Assembly: GCA_000697055.1 (NCBI GenBank)
Contig: JNDT01001814.1
Coordinates: forward strand, 1 to 64,000
Origin: Saksenaea vasiformis B4078
Taxonomy: Eukaryota > Mucoromycota > Mucoromycetes > Mucorales > Saksenaeaceae
Reading direction: 5' to 3'
DNA: 64,000 bases
Each line of letters begins with the position of its first letter. The stretch's first letter is position 1. The position numbers and the translations under genes were made by a program. This document shows, in pieces, positions 45,034-60,043 of the stretch. The notes below the pieces were generated by a model, which did no database searches, had not been told where the DNA came from, and worked only from the letters and a program-made list of their open reading frames with translations.

Positions 45034-46240
45034 CACACTATGAATCTGTAAGGCCTTCACCATTTTTTTTTTCTTTTCGTACCGTTCCACCCTTCCTTTT
45101 GGACCAGTTTACCTTGTACATCTTCCCCCTCTCATGAACATAAAAGGAAATTTTCTTGCACACGCTATTTACGATAGAGCTACATCATAAGGCTGCTGGT
45201 TTGAGCACTAAACTAAAACAGCAAATTGTGTCACCCTGAAAAACGACTGCAGAACCTAATTCATAGTCGGTGAGTTGAAGATGTTCATGGGTAAACCGAC
45301 GCGGATTTCGATATGGAAACAAGAGACATGAAACTTGCTTTTATCCAATGTGACAGTCGTAAGAATAGCAAAAAAAAAGTATGTTTACATGTGTCTGTAA
45401 AAAGAATCCTGGGATGAGGCGCAAATAGTAAACAAAATCGTAAAGCTTTAGTCATCGTGTGGTCCCAGGACAACTTTCCGTTTGTCCCTTACAATGTTGT
45501 ACCATAATAGTATAACCTCTATCTAGATAACAACATCATAAACGGTGAAAATCTATAGCCCAATTCCCGTAAAAATGACGTCGTTTAACGCTTCGATGAT
45601 AGAACTATCCGCCAAGCAGATCATGTACATATGGTATATGACACCAGCATCAGTAAAGATACGAGGAGGTCAGAACAGTAACGGGCCAAACAAAATCTTT
45701 TTTGATCCATTCGTCGTCATTTGTCCTTTTCCTTTCTTTCATCGCCTACTGACAGCTGTTTCCGTGCTGTTCCTTGCATGTATGCACCCAGTTCCAGTGT
45801 CGTTTCCTGGCACGAAGGATCAGGAAGTCTAAGAAGCGCGTCTTCTGGTGGATATCTCCGCGCAAAAGAGAACGATGGTTAACTAAGTATTTACTTTACG
45901 TGTCGTTCCTAATTACTATAGCCGAACTAAAGAAAAAAGAGTACTTTCTCTTCATTATCTGGCGCAAGATCAAGCGTTCTAGTGTTAGTCATCTCCTGCT
46001 TATTAGACGAAAACTTTACGCCACTTTATATAAAGTTTACTTTCATTGCGTTTACTAGATGTTTCTGGTGCATGGAAAAGTTTGGCCTGGTCCACGTTTA
46101 TGCAAGGTCGCTGATTCTCCTCTAACTTGTTTGAAAAGCGACACGTGTCAGCATTCATCCTGCCCATAATTCAATGGCCGCTTCGCCTCGATGATGCCGT
46201 TGCAATTGTGGCGGCGGCGTTTTGGTTTCTTCTCTGCAAG
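45034..46240. other. intergenic, UGGT promoter side
   Basis: No supported gene. The unrelated frame MFEKRHVSAFILP... upstream of UGGT is in frame with it but lies before the signal peptide. Confidence 0.5.
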
Positions 46241-49200
46241 ATGACCAGGGCAAAGCGTATTGTCCTCGGCATAGCAACACTCGGAGTGTGTGCTCTGGCT
46301 AATGTGTCCCCAGCGCCTCCAGTAGATCTGACTCTAGTTGCACCATGGGCTGCACCGGATCTTCTAGTCGAAATCGCGTAAGTGGAAGCTGTCAATGGTC
46401 ATGACGGAGAAAAGGCTTGACCTGGCTGCTTTAGTGAGACGGTTAGCATCGAGAACAAAACGTCTTATTTTGGATTGGTTGGCGATCTGTTAACCATTTC
46501 CTCAAACACGCCGAAACAAATATACCAAGATGCGATGAATAGGGTTGCCCATCAGGGCCATATAACATCTCAAAGAAGTACCGACATTGTAAAACTCTCG
46601 CTGGCTTTGCATGCTGCAGCGCCACGAATTGAGGCATATCATCAATTCTACAATCAAAGCGTCATACCAACAATAACAAATTACGACCAAGGCTGCTCGG
46701 TGTGGGCGCAGATAGATCAGACTCAAGTCTGCGATGCTGAGAAGTTGGAAGAATATATCAGAGGATCAACAATTCAAGACAACTCTGTGCCATTGCTTCC
46801 TTTTGATCACATTTTTCATCCACAAAAGGACAGCACCAATACTGTAATCCTTTATACACACGATTTTTCCTCGCCATTTGCACGGTTCCATAATAACCTC
46901 ATGTCTTTTGTGGACAAATATCAAATTTCTTATATCATTCGCTACAAACCATCTAGCAAAGAGGAAGTTCAGAAACCTTTGCACCTTTCTGGATACGGTG
47001 TTGAGCTTGCATTAAAGAACACAGACTATCTTGTCATTGATGACAGAGCTACAGAAGGTAACCTGTCACATCCACCGGAAAAAAAAAGAAGCGTCTCATT
47101 CATAGTGCATCTAGACAATGGGGAGACTTTGAAACGCAAACTAGAAAAAGCGGGGAAGAAAATCGAAAAGGCATTGTTTGAAAATGTCGCATCGTCGATT
47201 GAGCCGCTTACTCCCACAGAAATTAAAGGTACTTACTGATTTTTTAAAAGGAAGATCAATTATAATTAACTTCCCTTTCGCTAGATCTTGGATCCAAGGC
47301 AGCCCAGTTAATTGCAATGTCTAGCGAGCCGTTACCTGTCCTGACCCAACTTTCACAAGATTTCCCGAAGTATGCCAAAAGTCTAAGCGAGGTCGAATTG
47401 GATGAACAGTATGCACAAGAAATCAGTCATAATCAAATGTCCTTCATCCAAGCTGGGATGAACGTACTGTGGGTCAATGGCTTGATGGTAGAGGACGAAG
47501 AAATTGATCCGTTCCAGTAAGTCATACTACATCTGTCTGATTGACTTAAAAACACGTTTCTGCCTTCATAGTCTTATTCGCATACTACAACGAGAAGGAA
47601 AGCTCTCGGATGCCTTAAAAGCCGCTGGTTTTACTGCACGACAGGCGATAGAGTTTCTAACCCATCCAGTGTTATCGGAAGGTGAAGGGCAGGATGGTGC
47701 AATCAAAGAAGTATATGATGTACGCGAGCCAGCAGATCAAAAATTCGCCATCTGGTGGAACGATTTGGAGAAGGATAGACGCTACAAGGGTTGGAACGAT
47801 AATTTGTTTGATGTAGGTGAAGTTACGTAGACTGTATGCTAAATTCATATGTGATGTTAGCTTCTGCGTCCTGTGTATCCTGGGCAAATGCGAGCCATCC
47901 GAAGAAATATCTACAATGTGCTTATGATTGAGGACCTTGCTTCGCTGAACTCGCTTGCACGTCTCGGTGATGAAGTGCAAATCATGGTAAAGAACACTAG
48001 TCCTGTTCGTTTTGGTGTGGTTCCCATTCTCGGCGCAGCGAACGATCCTGGTTTGTGTCTCTCTTGATATAACCAATAAGCTCATACGGTGGTTTTCTGT
48101 AGAAACAATGGTTGCGAAGATTTTGAATTACTTGGTAACCGAGCATGGAAGGTCACAGGGAATGAAGTTTCTAGACAAGGTACACGGACCATAGACACCT
48201 GACCTTTGCTAAAAGGAGTTCTGTTCCTCTAGGTCTATGAGCAATTGAAGCAGAAGAAAGTGGAACATGCTTCGGTAGAAATGGTGGAAGAAGCTTTCAA
48301 TGCATATACCGCAACCGATTCCAAGGAGTTACCCGATCTGGAGCAAGTTCTGAGTTCCCAGGTTGATTACGAAACAAACGTAAGGATGTTCCTACGCCGT
48401 ATGGGTCTGAGCAAAGGGGACAATGTTATGTTTTTGAATGGACAACTTATTGAAATCGGCGATAGTAAGGTAAGTACTTTGTTCTATATCCAATAGATTA
48501 CTGACATATTGCGGGATCCAGCCGTGGGCACGCGTCTTGATGAACGCTATGCAAGAGCAGACTCAGATTGTCGCCCGAGATGTAAGTCTTATTGAGTCTT
48601 TAAAACTTGGCAAACAAATCGACGCTTTGATCCCTTTAGCTCTATTTTGGAAGAATGTCACCGAATAGAAACGTGTACGACCATTTGCTTTCGCAGCCCT
48701 ATGTAAATCGCCTTCGAAACGCGTACATCACTGTGTCAGATAGCCGACCTATCCAGATGCTTAATTTGCATGAACAGTTTGAAGAGAACAACCTTCGCTA
48801 TTTTAATAACCGTAAGGCAAACGAACGACCGATGTATATCTAAACGATATGGTAGGAACCAATGAGGATGAGGCGAATGCAAACCTGTGGGTTGTTGTCG
48901 ACTTCAATTCCATTAGTGGGAGAAAACTTGCATCGGAGGCGTTCATCTTTGCTGTATGTCGACAGCAATCTGTGATTAGTCAAAGTTAATGCTGTATGTA
49001 GGACACGAACGAGAGGGTACGCGTCTCGTTAATACATCATCCCAATGTAAATGCTGAAAGCAGCGAGACAACAGCCTTTTCGGACCTTCTGTACGAACAG
49101 TTATACGAAAAGGAGCCTGATTGGACAGTTGTGAAGCAACTCTTGAGCTCACTAGAAGGGAATGAGGCTACCGAACCTGCAGCATTTGTAGATCAAACGA

Positions 49201-51672
49201 AGCCACTGTTCCCAGGCTCGCCTCTTATGGAAACAATGAATGTTTATGGACAAAAGTGGAGGGAGCTTAGAGAGGCTGTTCAACTATCCAGGTTGGATGC
49301 AGGATTTCATGGACTGGTTATGAATGGAAGAGTAAGTGATAAACAGATAGATTAACCCTAGATTCTAATGCCGTGTGTTAGGTGATAGGGCCTCTCGCTT
49401 CTGGCGCCCATTTCTCAAAGGAAGATTTCGACATGCTCTATCAGTACGAACATGAGAAACGAATTCGTCCGGTGCAAAGAGCCATTGAGGAAACAGAAGT
49501 GCTGGTGAAGGAAAACGGTCTTGCAGACCTTGTCATGAAATCCACGTCTATTATTGAAGCCGACAAGGCAAACATGCTAAAAACCGTGTTTGATCCTGAG
49601 ACAAAGACGCGCATGCGTAAATACAAGTCAATGAAAAGTGAGCTGACCAAAATTGCGATCGGTGACCGTGACAACGCGTTTGTGGAAGTGGGTATCGTTC
49701 TCGATCCTCTGAGCGAAACGGCGCAAAAATGGTCTGTCTTGCTGGATCATCTGTCTAAGATGGATGGGGTCTATACTGAGCTGTATTTGAATCCTTTCAC
49801 GCATTTGGAAGAACTTCCTCTTAAACGGTTCTATCGTTATGTGTTTGATCGAGAACTTCATTTTGATATTACGTCCGGTAGTCTTGAGACACCAACGGCC
49901 TACTTTGCGGATCTTCCTACGGATTCGTTGTATACACTTGGTGTCGATACGATCAAGGCTTGGCATGTGACAGTGAAGGAAGCAAATATGGACCTGGATA
50001 ACATCCTTCTGGGTTCGCTTGGAGAGCAATCTTCCGTATCAGCTGTGTATGAACTGGAGCGTATCTTGGTCGAAGGTCATTGCTTGGATTCTGTTACGCA
50101 GAGCGCACCCCGTGGTCTTCAATTCGTGCTTGGCACAGAGGCCAATCCTGCGACGGCTGATACCATTGTCATGGCCAACCTCGGTTATTTCCAGCTAAAG
50201 TCTTCACCAGGTGTTTGGAAACTGTCGCTTCGCGATGGCCGTTCGAGTCAGGTGTATCACATGGAGAGTATTGGCACAGAAGGAAAATGGGAAAATCAAA
50301 ACGAACTCAAAGACCTGGCTTTAATTTCTTTCGAAGGCCTCACTGTATTCCCTAAAGTAAAAAAGAATGCTGGTATGGAAAATGAAGATGTTCTCGAGGA
50401 AGAAGGCAAACATGAGAAGGATGATCGCGGTTTCTGGTCTTCACTAGCGAACAAGTACTTGTCAAACAACAAATTGTTAGGTGAAAAAGGACTAATGCCT
50501 GTATCTGTGTAGGCTGTTCGGTAATGAGGACCAATCTAAGCGTGTGGCTACCAAGTCTGCGCAAGCAGAAATCAATATCTTTTCTGTCGCTTCAGGACAG
50601 CTGTATGAACGTTTCATGTCCATTATGATTGCTTCCGTGATGAAGCATACAGACAGCACAGTCAAGTTTTGGTTTATTGAGAATTTCTTATCCCCGTCTT
50701 TCAAGGTGAGTAAGCAAATTGGAACGATAACAGACGGTTGTTGAACTGCCTATTTAGAACTTCGTTCCAGAGATGGCCAAAGAATATGGTTTTGACTATG
50801 AGATGGTCACATATAAGTGGCCTTCTTGGTTGAGAGCGCAAAAAGAAAAGCAACGGACGATTTGGGGGTACAAGGTACTGTTCCTTGACGTGCTCTTCCC
50901 TCTTGACCTGGACAAAGTCATTTTCGTTGACGCAGATCAGGTATGTCCCCCAATAACGCTTGTCAGGTTATCTAACTAGCATGATAAAAAAAAAAAGATT
51001 GTTCGTACGGATATGAAAGAACTGGCAGATATGGATCTCCATGGCGCACCTTATGGCTACACACCGTTCTGTAGCGACCGTACAGAAATGGACGGTTTTA
51101 GATTTTGGACAAAGGGCTATTGGAAGGAGCATTTGCAGGAAAAGCCCTATCACATCAGGTATGTATTGCATTTACTGTAAGAGAGGTTCATCTAACGTTT
51201 GTGCAAAGCGCCCTCTACGTTGTCGATCTGGCCCGTTTCCGAGAACTGGCAGCCGGTGATCGCCTCCGTGCCCAGTATCAACAGCTGAGCGCCGATCCAA
51301 ATTCCTTGGCCAATTTGGACCAAGACCTACCAAACAATATGCAACATATTGTTCCCATTTATTCTCTGCCTCAGGAGTGGTTATGGTGTGAAACATGGTG
51401 TAGCGACGAAAGTCTCAAGACGGCCAAGACGATTGATTTGGTACTTAAAAAAGTCTACTGACATATGGTAAATTAACGATCGATAACAGTGCAACAATCC
51501 CATGACCAAGGAGCCTAAACTCGATCGTGCACGTCGACAAGTACCAGAATGGGAGGCATACGATGAAGAGATTCATCAATTGCGAAAGAAAATAGCTGCT
51601 CGAGCCTCACAACCATCGACAAACGAGCATCAAGAGACCAAACAAGGCCATCATCTTGTTGATGAATTGTAG
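46241..51672 (+). CDS. UDP-glucose:glycoprotein glucosyltransferase
   Basis: 17 exons (46241-46377, 46435-47228, 47285-47516, 47572-47812, 47861-48050, 48103-48179, 48233-48469, 48522-48581, 48640-48811, 48856-48953, 49002-49331, 49382-~50475, 50513-50705, 50758-50940, 50998-51158, 51209-51440, 51490-51672), about 1537 aa. It reglucosylates misfolded N-glycoproteins in the ER so they rebind calnexin. Signal peptide [20 protein letters not shown]. Long thioredoxin-like folding-sensor region. The C-terminal GT24 domain carries [15 protein letters not shown], the metal-binding DxD in FVDADQ (~1343-1345), [11 protein letters not shown] and [11 protein letters not shown]. It ends HHLVDEL, a KDEL-type retrieval signal. 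The exon 12 donor is ambiguous (37-nt GTTAGG intron or 52-nt GTCAAA intron). Confidence 0.95.
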
Positions 51673-51789
51673 TACAATAAAGAAAAGACACGGTCTATTG
51701 ATAAAAATGGCAGATGTTTCTTCATTTTGTAATGCGTCTTTCAAATGAGTTTAAAAATAAAAGAAAGTTAGGTACAAGAAAAAAGTGGT

Positions 51790-53665
<1,876 letters not shown>

Positions 53666-56152
53666 GATGGAAGTACTAAATTGGTTAAAAAGAAAGGGAT
53701 ATTGAGTATTTAGGCGTGATGCCACCAAGGTTTTTTTACTTTATGTAAGGCGAAAAAGGACCGTCAATTTGTCCGAGAGCAACCTTTACCCTTTTGATGG
53801 CGGTGTTTTTGGGGAAATTCCTTCTTATTGCCAGCTGCTAGAAGCGCGGGTAAGCACGGGATAAAAATTTTGAAGCCGAAACAGTCACGATTAACTCGGA
53901 AACGTTAAAGCCCCGACCCGTCTTTCACATGGCCACACCGCGTGAAAATGACCATAATGCTTGCGAGAAAAAAGGCACCTTTGCGCTACAGAACATCTTA
54001 CTTTGTCTCATTCTAAAACAAGAACCAAGTACGAACTACACAAATTTGAAATATATATATAAGAATTTTATTGAAAGGTGTCTTATTAACTGGACATGCT
54101 ATGTTCGCAAACAGCATTCGTCTTCCTAAGCGTGATCCCTCTCGAAAAAGCCATGAGCAAAGTAAAGAAAGTACACAAAAGAAGTGAAACAGATAATATA
54201 TACGTTCACAGCATTGGAAAAATCGAACTTGATCTGGTTACTGAAGAAAGGGCGATATGCATAAGTCATCGAACTGCTAAGCATGATTAAGGAGAAGAAC
54301 ATCATTTCATGCACCAAGAAGACGTGTTACTGGGCTTTGCAGTCAACCAACTGAAGTGTAGGTTCACTGTTTGTATTGGATCAGCTTCACAAAACAAATG
54401 GATGACATAAAACGTTGGTGCTGAGATGTTCGTAATGGATCCAACACGTTAACACAAATCGGGCTGCATTGTCAGAAGAAAGTGAGAATTATGTATGAGC
54501 AGCGAACGGCCTGAATTTAGCTTGCATCTTCAAGGAAACTTTGATCGTTCTTTAAAGACACGATTTAGTCAAAAGATTTCTTCGTTTAAAGCCATTTATC
54601 CGTCTTCGGTCATTATGTGTATCTAGATGATGATACCATCGCTCATCGAGTCACAACACCAGAAGAAGTCTGAACCGCATAAACATCTGGTAGAAGTATA
54701 CATCCGAGCGTATTATATTGATGCCATTCTCCGGTCTCGTCTGTGGTACGAGCCAGTGGTGTATTGACGAGATCCGTATCGTAAACTCTCGACCATGGCA
54801 TGCGCTGGGCTTAGTTGATAATCTTCATGAAGACGAATAGACCGCCAATCGATTTGCCATGACATAATTGCTGTTGTTATGAGAGCAGGTGTAACCTCAG
54901 AAGCTTGTTCACATTCGCGGCATTGGAAGTGTGGGAAATCGACACACAAGCACGTTCACACACGTTTGCGATCCACAGACCGGTCCAACGGCGTCTCCCT
55001 CACCGCTCAAAACCAGTAATCCAAATCTTGCGCTTTAGGAGCCATCCTCTCTTTAATAGCCAGCGGCGAAAGCAAGACAATCGGGATTAAAGAAAGATCG
55101 ATCGTAGTTGCCTATCTGATCCGCAAGCATCGCTGTGTAACTAAAAGCTCAGCAGCCTAAAAAAATATGTTTTTTATATTCTATCTCGTTGTTGCTATTG
55201 TAGAGACAGTTGGAAAGGAGGAAAGGATAGCTGAAGTGGCTAAACATGAAGGATAAGGAAACGGGGAAAACTTCACCCGGCAAGTGCTACCTAAAGAAGC
55301 GTTGATCCTTTGTCATGTTTGTCCTTCCTTCCTCGGCATCTATCCGTTTATGTGAGAGTTGCTATTTTCTGAATTTTGTGCATATTGGCCGTCTCGTACA
55401 ATATCGCGGAGGCTTTCGCGGTTGTCCTTTCCCTGAGATAACGTCTACATCAACCTTGTTTCCTTTTGATTTGAACTCGTGTGGGGATGAAAACGCCACT
55501 GGTAACAACCAGACGTCATACATGCAAAAGCTTATTTATTTTTGGGTTACTTGGTTTCTCAAGTTGTTTTGAGTTCAGTTCGGGGGCAATCCACGCTTCT
55601 GCCCATTGCAGGCTGTAGTGACAGTTCCCATCTACCTTGGCGCGATTCCAGAACTGGGACTTTGGCCCTACTGGGGATGCGGTACTTATGGAACGTGTAT
55701 ATTTCTTCCATTATCTCAGTTATGTTTATTTTGTTCCATTTTATACAACTTCTCCAATTTTTTTCAGCAACCCTTCTACACCCGAATCTCAAACCAGTGA
55801 AACCAGCGTTTGGGAATCAATTGCTCGGAATTTCTGATGACAGTGCAGATGTTAAACATAACCCCGACACGCTCTTCAGACGAAATCACCCGGGAGGCGC
55901 CATTAGGAATTAACAAATAGGCACAAGCATGGATATTATATAAAAAATGGGCAATTTTATCTTGGCTTCGTTGGACGGCCGTCGTCGTCGCGAGACAGGG
56001 TGCAAATCCAACGAAGGTGTTAATATGTATTCTTTTACGATAAGGAGCAATGCAGTGCCGCGTTTGTCAACGCGCCAGGAATTCATATCCCGCTGACGTG
56101 ACTTTACTGTCGAGTGCTTGATATTGTTCAATGATCGAATCGTTCTCTTCGC
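53666..56152. other. intergenic, no supported gene
   Basis: Mostly short frames. A stretch at 55606-55837 has an acceptor-like CCCATTGCAG followed by hydrophobic open frames, but I could not link it to other exons or a family. Confidence 0.4.
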
Positions 56153-57990
56153 ATGACAGCCAATGGAACAACACTTTCGTTTCTTTCGCGTCTGCTCGAA
56201 GATCGAACTGGGGTCCGTTTAAAACCAGAATATCTACAGTCATGGTACGAGGAGCAAGCACAGAACACGGCTTTGAACACCAATGACAACGAAGCGGTGT
56301 ACGCAGCACTTTTCAGTGACTTTTTGAACAAGGATATCGCCACTACATCCAAACCAGTATTACCTGACGACTATGGACAGGAACCACTAACTACATTTCC
56401 ATCAGCTCAGATGCGAGAGGGCGTTGTATTGCAGATCCAGGATACCATCGACATCAGCCACTCAGCACACTCGTTGCTCAGTAATTTGGGAACGGTCACC
56501 ACATCAAGAAGTGTATATACCACGCGTGAATCTGAAGATGACGTGCATTTTAAAAGGGGAATACTGCGTTGGTCTCTGACGGACGGTGTCAAAGAAATTC
56601 AGGCGTTGGAATTTGAGACTATTTCAGCGTTAGATTTTTCTACACCATTTGGCTGCAAAGTAAAGATGTTCATGCTTCTTGTCATGTAAAACTCACAGAA
56701 GGAAGTAGCTACTAATAAAGAATTGTCAAGTACGACGGGGTATGCTTCTTCTAACTCCGAGCAATGTGAAGGTGCTTGGAGGACAGGTACCTGCGTTGTA
56801 TCAAGGGAATATGGTGGCCGAGCTTAAACGTAGACTGCAGATGAGATTAGGGTAAGCTGGATCATGAATATTGAACTCTTTCTAACAGCTTTGGACTATA
56901 GTACTTCGGACACGAGACCGCCAGCAAACGAAACAGCACGACCGTCCGAGCAACAGCCGCCAGTAGTAGCAGCATCTGTCCCGCGATCAGCGCCTATCGC
57001 TACAGAAATTGAAGATGATTTTGGTGAACTCGACTATGCAAGCATGGAAGAATTGAACCAGATCGAAAATGCAATGCAAGTTATTGGACTACAACCAAGC
57101 CTAGGCTCATCGTCATCCGCAACAGCACCATCGGCAAGATCACCACCCATAACGGAAAACACGCATTTCTCTCCATCCGCATCCACTGTATTCTACGACG
57201 TACCACATACACCATTACCATCGTTTACCAATCCACCTCCTCTTGTACCAGAAACACCGTCTCACAAACACTCCCACCGCCCTATCTTCAATGAACCACA
57301 GACACCATCATCAACCTCCGCATCCAAATCATCGATACCGACACCAGCAAGCGCTCCGGTTGCTCTCGATGAACCAGAGCCGTCTCTCTCCCCGGCTAAC
57401 CATAGCGCTGACTTGGACTGGGTTGGCAACAGTGTTTGGGGAGCTATGGATCAAGACGAAGAACCGACAGTGAAGAAGGAAGTCTGCAGTCAGCCTGACG
57501 GAAAACGTCACGTTTCCGTTGCACAGTTAAAAAAGATACTTCATGCAATGCAGACAAACCAAAGCACTGGCTGTATTTCCGACCAAGTGGTAGTTGAAGC
57601 CAGGGCTCGTAAACTTGCCAACTTGAAACTAACACCATCCACTGGATTCCACCTTGTTGTTCATCTGGTTGACCCCAATACGCTTGATAAAAGCGAGGAA
57701 ATTTTGGTCGTTTTTGGGAATAAAATCATTACCCAACTGATAGGAATGACACACCACAAGGTGATCGAGATGAATAAGAGTCAAGGAAAAGGAGAAGTGG
57801 CAAGCAAGGTAGGATGATTATTCTTAACCGAAAATCATAAGCTTATTTGGACAAACAGGTGTTTAAACCATTCCAGGATAAGCTTAAGAATACGCGAGCC
57901 TTGATTGAACTCGATCTGACGTTGACAGAACAAAGTTCAAATTATTCTGTGCTAATGCCAGCTGTGATCTCGTACAACGAACACGTGTAA
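56153..57990 (+). CDS. RMI1: RecQ-mediated genome instability protein 1
   Basis: Exons: 56153-56659, 56709-56851, 56902-57808, 57859-57990, giving 562 aa. Rmi1 is the OB-fold partner of Top3 and the Sgs1/BLM helicase in dissolving double Holliday junctions. The N-terminal helical part (VRLKPEYLQSWYEEQ) leads into the OB fold: MREGVVLQIQDTIDISHSAH, then RWSLTDGVKEIQALEFETIS and TPFGCKLLIKNCQVRRGMLL, ending LTPSNVKVLGGQVPALYQ. This is the typical RMI1_N signature. The middle (~220-440) is low-complexity Ser/Pro/Thr. The C-terminal ~120 residues form a second folded region. The first intron joins CK to LLIKN and is needed for the motif. 110 bp separate its 3' end from AIM24. Confidence 0.9.
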
Positions 57991-58099
57991 CATAACATAT
58001 AAAAAAAATTGGCCCTTTTGCTCTATACACGGAGGGAAAAAAAAAAGTAGTAAAAAAATCATCTTCAGTGATATAATGTACATTGGCTATCATCAGCCG

Positions 58100-59850
58100 T
58101 TAAGCCGATGTTGAAGGACTCTCTTTCGCCGGAATAAAAGTAACAGCACCTTTTGATCCTACTTCAGCGTAATACGTTGGTTTTCCGTTGCTTGACACCT
58201 CTGTAGCATATCCTGGATGGGGACCTTTCTTCCTCGCAACACGCGGTTCATCCACGACAGATACAGCTGGAGCGGGGAACAGTGCCGATTGCTCAAACAG
58301 CTGGGTTGCTGAGTCATTAGCAGCGGCCAATGCATTCATCCTACGGAACAATGATTAGACTGCTTATGAGGGGTAATGAGCTCACAATCTAGATTTCTCG
58401 AAGGCAGATTCAACTCTAGAAGCCAAATAGAAATCACCAGGACCTTTGAGACGTACAAAGTCCTACGTTTTGTTGGTCCATATGACGCTTTTTTTTTTAC
58501 TATGGATCTTACCGGAGCTCCCAAGATATAGTTTCGCAAACCCTTGATCACGCCGTCCAAATACTGCAATTTAGGTTGCAATGATGGACTATCCACAATG
58601 TTCTTAACCACGTTGTATTTTCTCAGCGGCGATCTTGGCGAAGGCACGACAGGGTTTGTTGGATGAAGCTTCGTAGGTGTCGTTCGTCTTTCCCACAAGA
58701 TAAGATTCCTTTTTCATCCATGTCAGTAAGTGGTAAATGGCAACAAGCTCTTTGCTACCTTGGGTTTGCCAAGTATTCCTCACCAGCTCCCAGAGAAAGA
58801 CGGTACAAACCTCCATAATGAGAGATTGCAATCTTACCAGGACCACTCACAGTATGGACAATCTTATTTACCAAGCCCTAAGGAACAAAGGCGTCAGTTC
58901 CTAGTATTTCTTTTGCCATTACTCACTGTATCTTTACCCTCGACACCGTCTAATCCAATTTTCATAGTGACCTTTTCTGTTTTGGCTAGGAAAGCATCCC
59001 GACGCAGTACATACTTGGCGCTGCCACGAAGTTCAATAACTGCAATTTCTCCCAATCTCTGTGGAGCAAGCAGAAGATCGCCAGCAGCATGTCTCGTGTA
59101 GAACTAGTCCATACCGTTACCTCCTGTGTCTGTTGAAAAAGATCCATGCTTACCTTCTGAAGAAAGACTGGGTCACCGACCAATCTCTTTCCGACTGCGC
59201 TGAGACCGGTACCATTTAAGGTGAGCTTTGACGTGACCTGTACACCATTCATGTCAGTATGTAAGGCATCGCTTGCTTTTTCTTTTTCGCTCTTTCTCTT
59301 CTTTTACCTTGCTCGAGGCACCAATGGCACTACCCGTAGCAGCAGAGATTTCAGCATCTGGTGGCAACTATTTGAAAACAATAAAAATAAAGATAAGCAT
59401 GATCTTCTGATGTTTGGCCCTCTTTCTTACCTTGACCAGAAGTGCCGACCCTATTAATAGATATTTTTTACTAAGTACTTCCGATAGTTGTTCTCTGTAT
59501 TTCAGGAAATCTTACCTACGCCGGAAGAAACGACTTCAAACACTGGTTCCGTTTTATCTTCCGTTTCAACACCTATCGACGCCAATAAGTGAGTGCCCTA
59601 GAAATAATGGATGCCGTCCTACGGTACCTATTCCCATGGAAGAAATGGTACTGTTGGATGTACCAAGCGAAGAATGCTGAAATGATTTTAGGGAGCGGTC
59701 AACGGTAGTAACATCCGACTTCGCTTTGTTTTCAGAGAATGCTAGGCCCACATAAGAGCGACTTCCAGGCACCTGAATGAACCGGAAACGTTCCGCATTC
59801 GTCAAATTCCTTGAAAGTTGGGCAGAGACCTTCAGAGCGCGTCGATGCAT
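58100..59850 (-). CDS. AIM24: AIM24-family mitochondrial protein
   Basis: Minus-strand exons: 59628-59850, 59516-59572, 59431-59450, 59308-59367, 59154-59237, 58927-59103, 58759-58877, 58513-58708, 58386-58462, 58100-58340, giving 417 aa. Aim24 is an inner-membrane protein affecting respiratory-chain and MICOS integrity in yeast. Family features in order: GDPVFLQKFYTRHAAGDLLL, APQRLGEIAVIELRGSAKYV, GLVNKIVHTVSGPGKIAISH, LGAGEEYLANPRNLILWERR, and DFVRLKGPGDFYLASRVES. The N-terminus (MHRRALKVSAQLSRNLTNAE) is basic and amphipathic, fitting a presequence. Longer in-frame starts exist up to 60069 but run toward the divergent DCN1 start. Exon 3 is 20 nt. The ninth intron (59573-59627) was placed by phase. 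Confidence 0.85.
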
Positions 59851-60043
59851 GGAGAACTTTTTTTTCTTGGTGAGCAAAAGCTTCCCTTGTTTCGGCTTGC
59901 AAGGCACAGAGCGGGGCCACAGCGGCTTAGCCGTGTCACATATCATTGGTTGACAACGCCGCCCAGCTTGTCTTTCCCCACCACACCAGCCAAACCCCCC
60001 TGACGCGCGTTTTCTTCTCCTTTCATCTCGAAAAGTGTTCACC
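59851..60043. promoter_or_regulatory. 193-bp divergent promoter, AIM24/DCN1
   Basis: The start codons of two divergently transcribed genes lie 193 bp apart, so their promoters must overlap here. The DNA is GC-richer than other spacers. I see no clear TATA box. Confidence 0.6.

Noticed and set aside
55606..55837. Hydrophobic overlapping plus ORFs suggesting a membrane-protein exon
   Set aside because: All three frames are partly open and no upstream or downstream exon fits, so no frame can be preferred.
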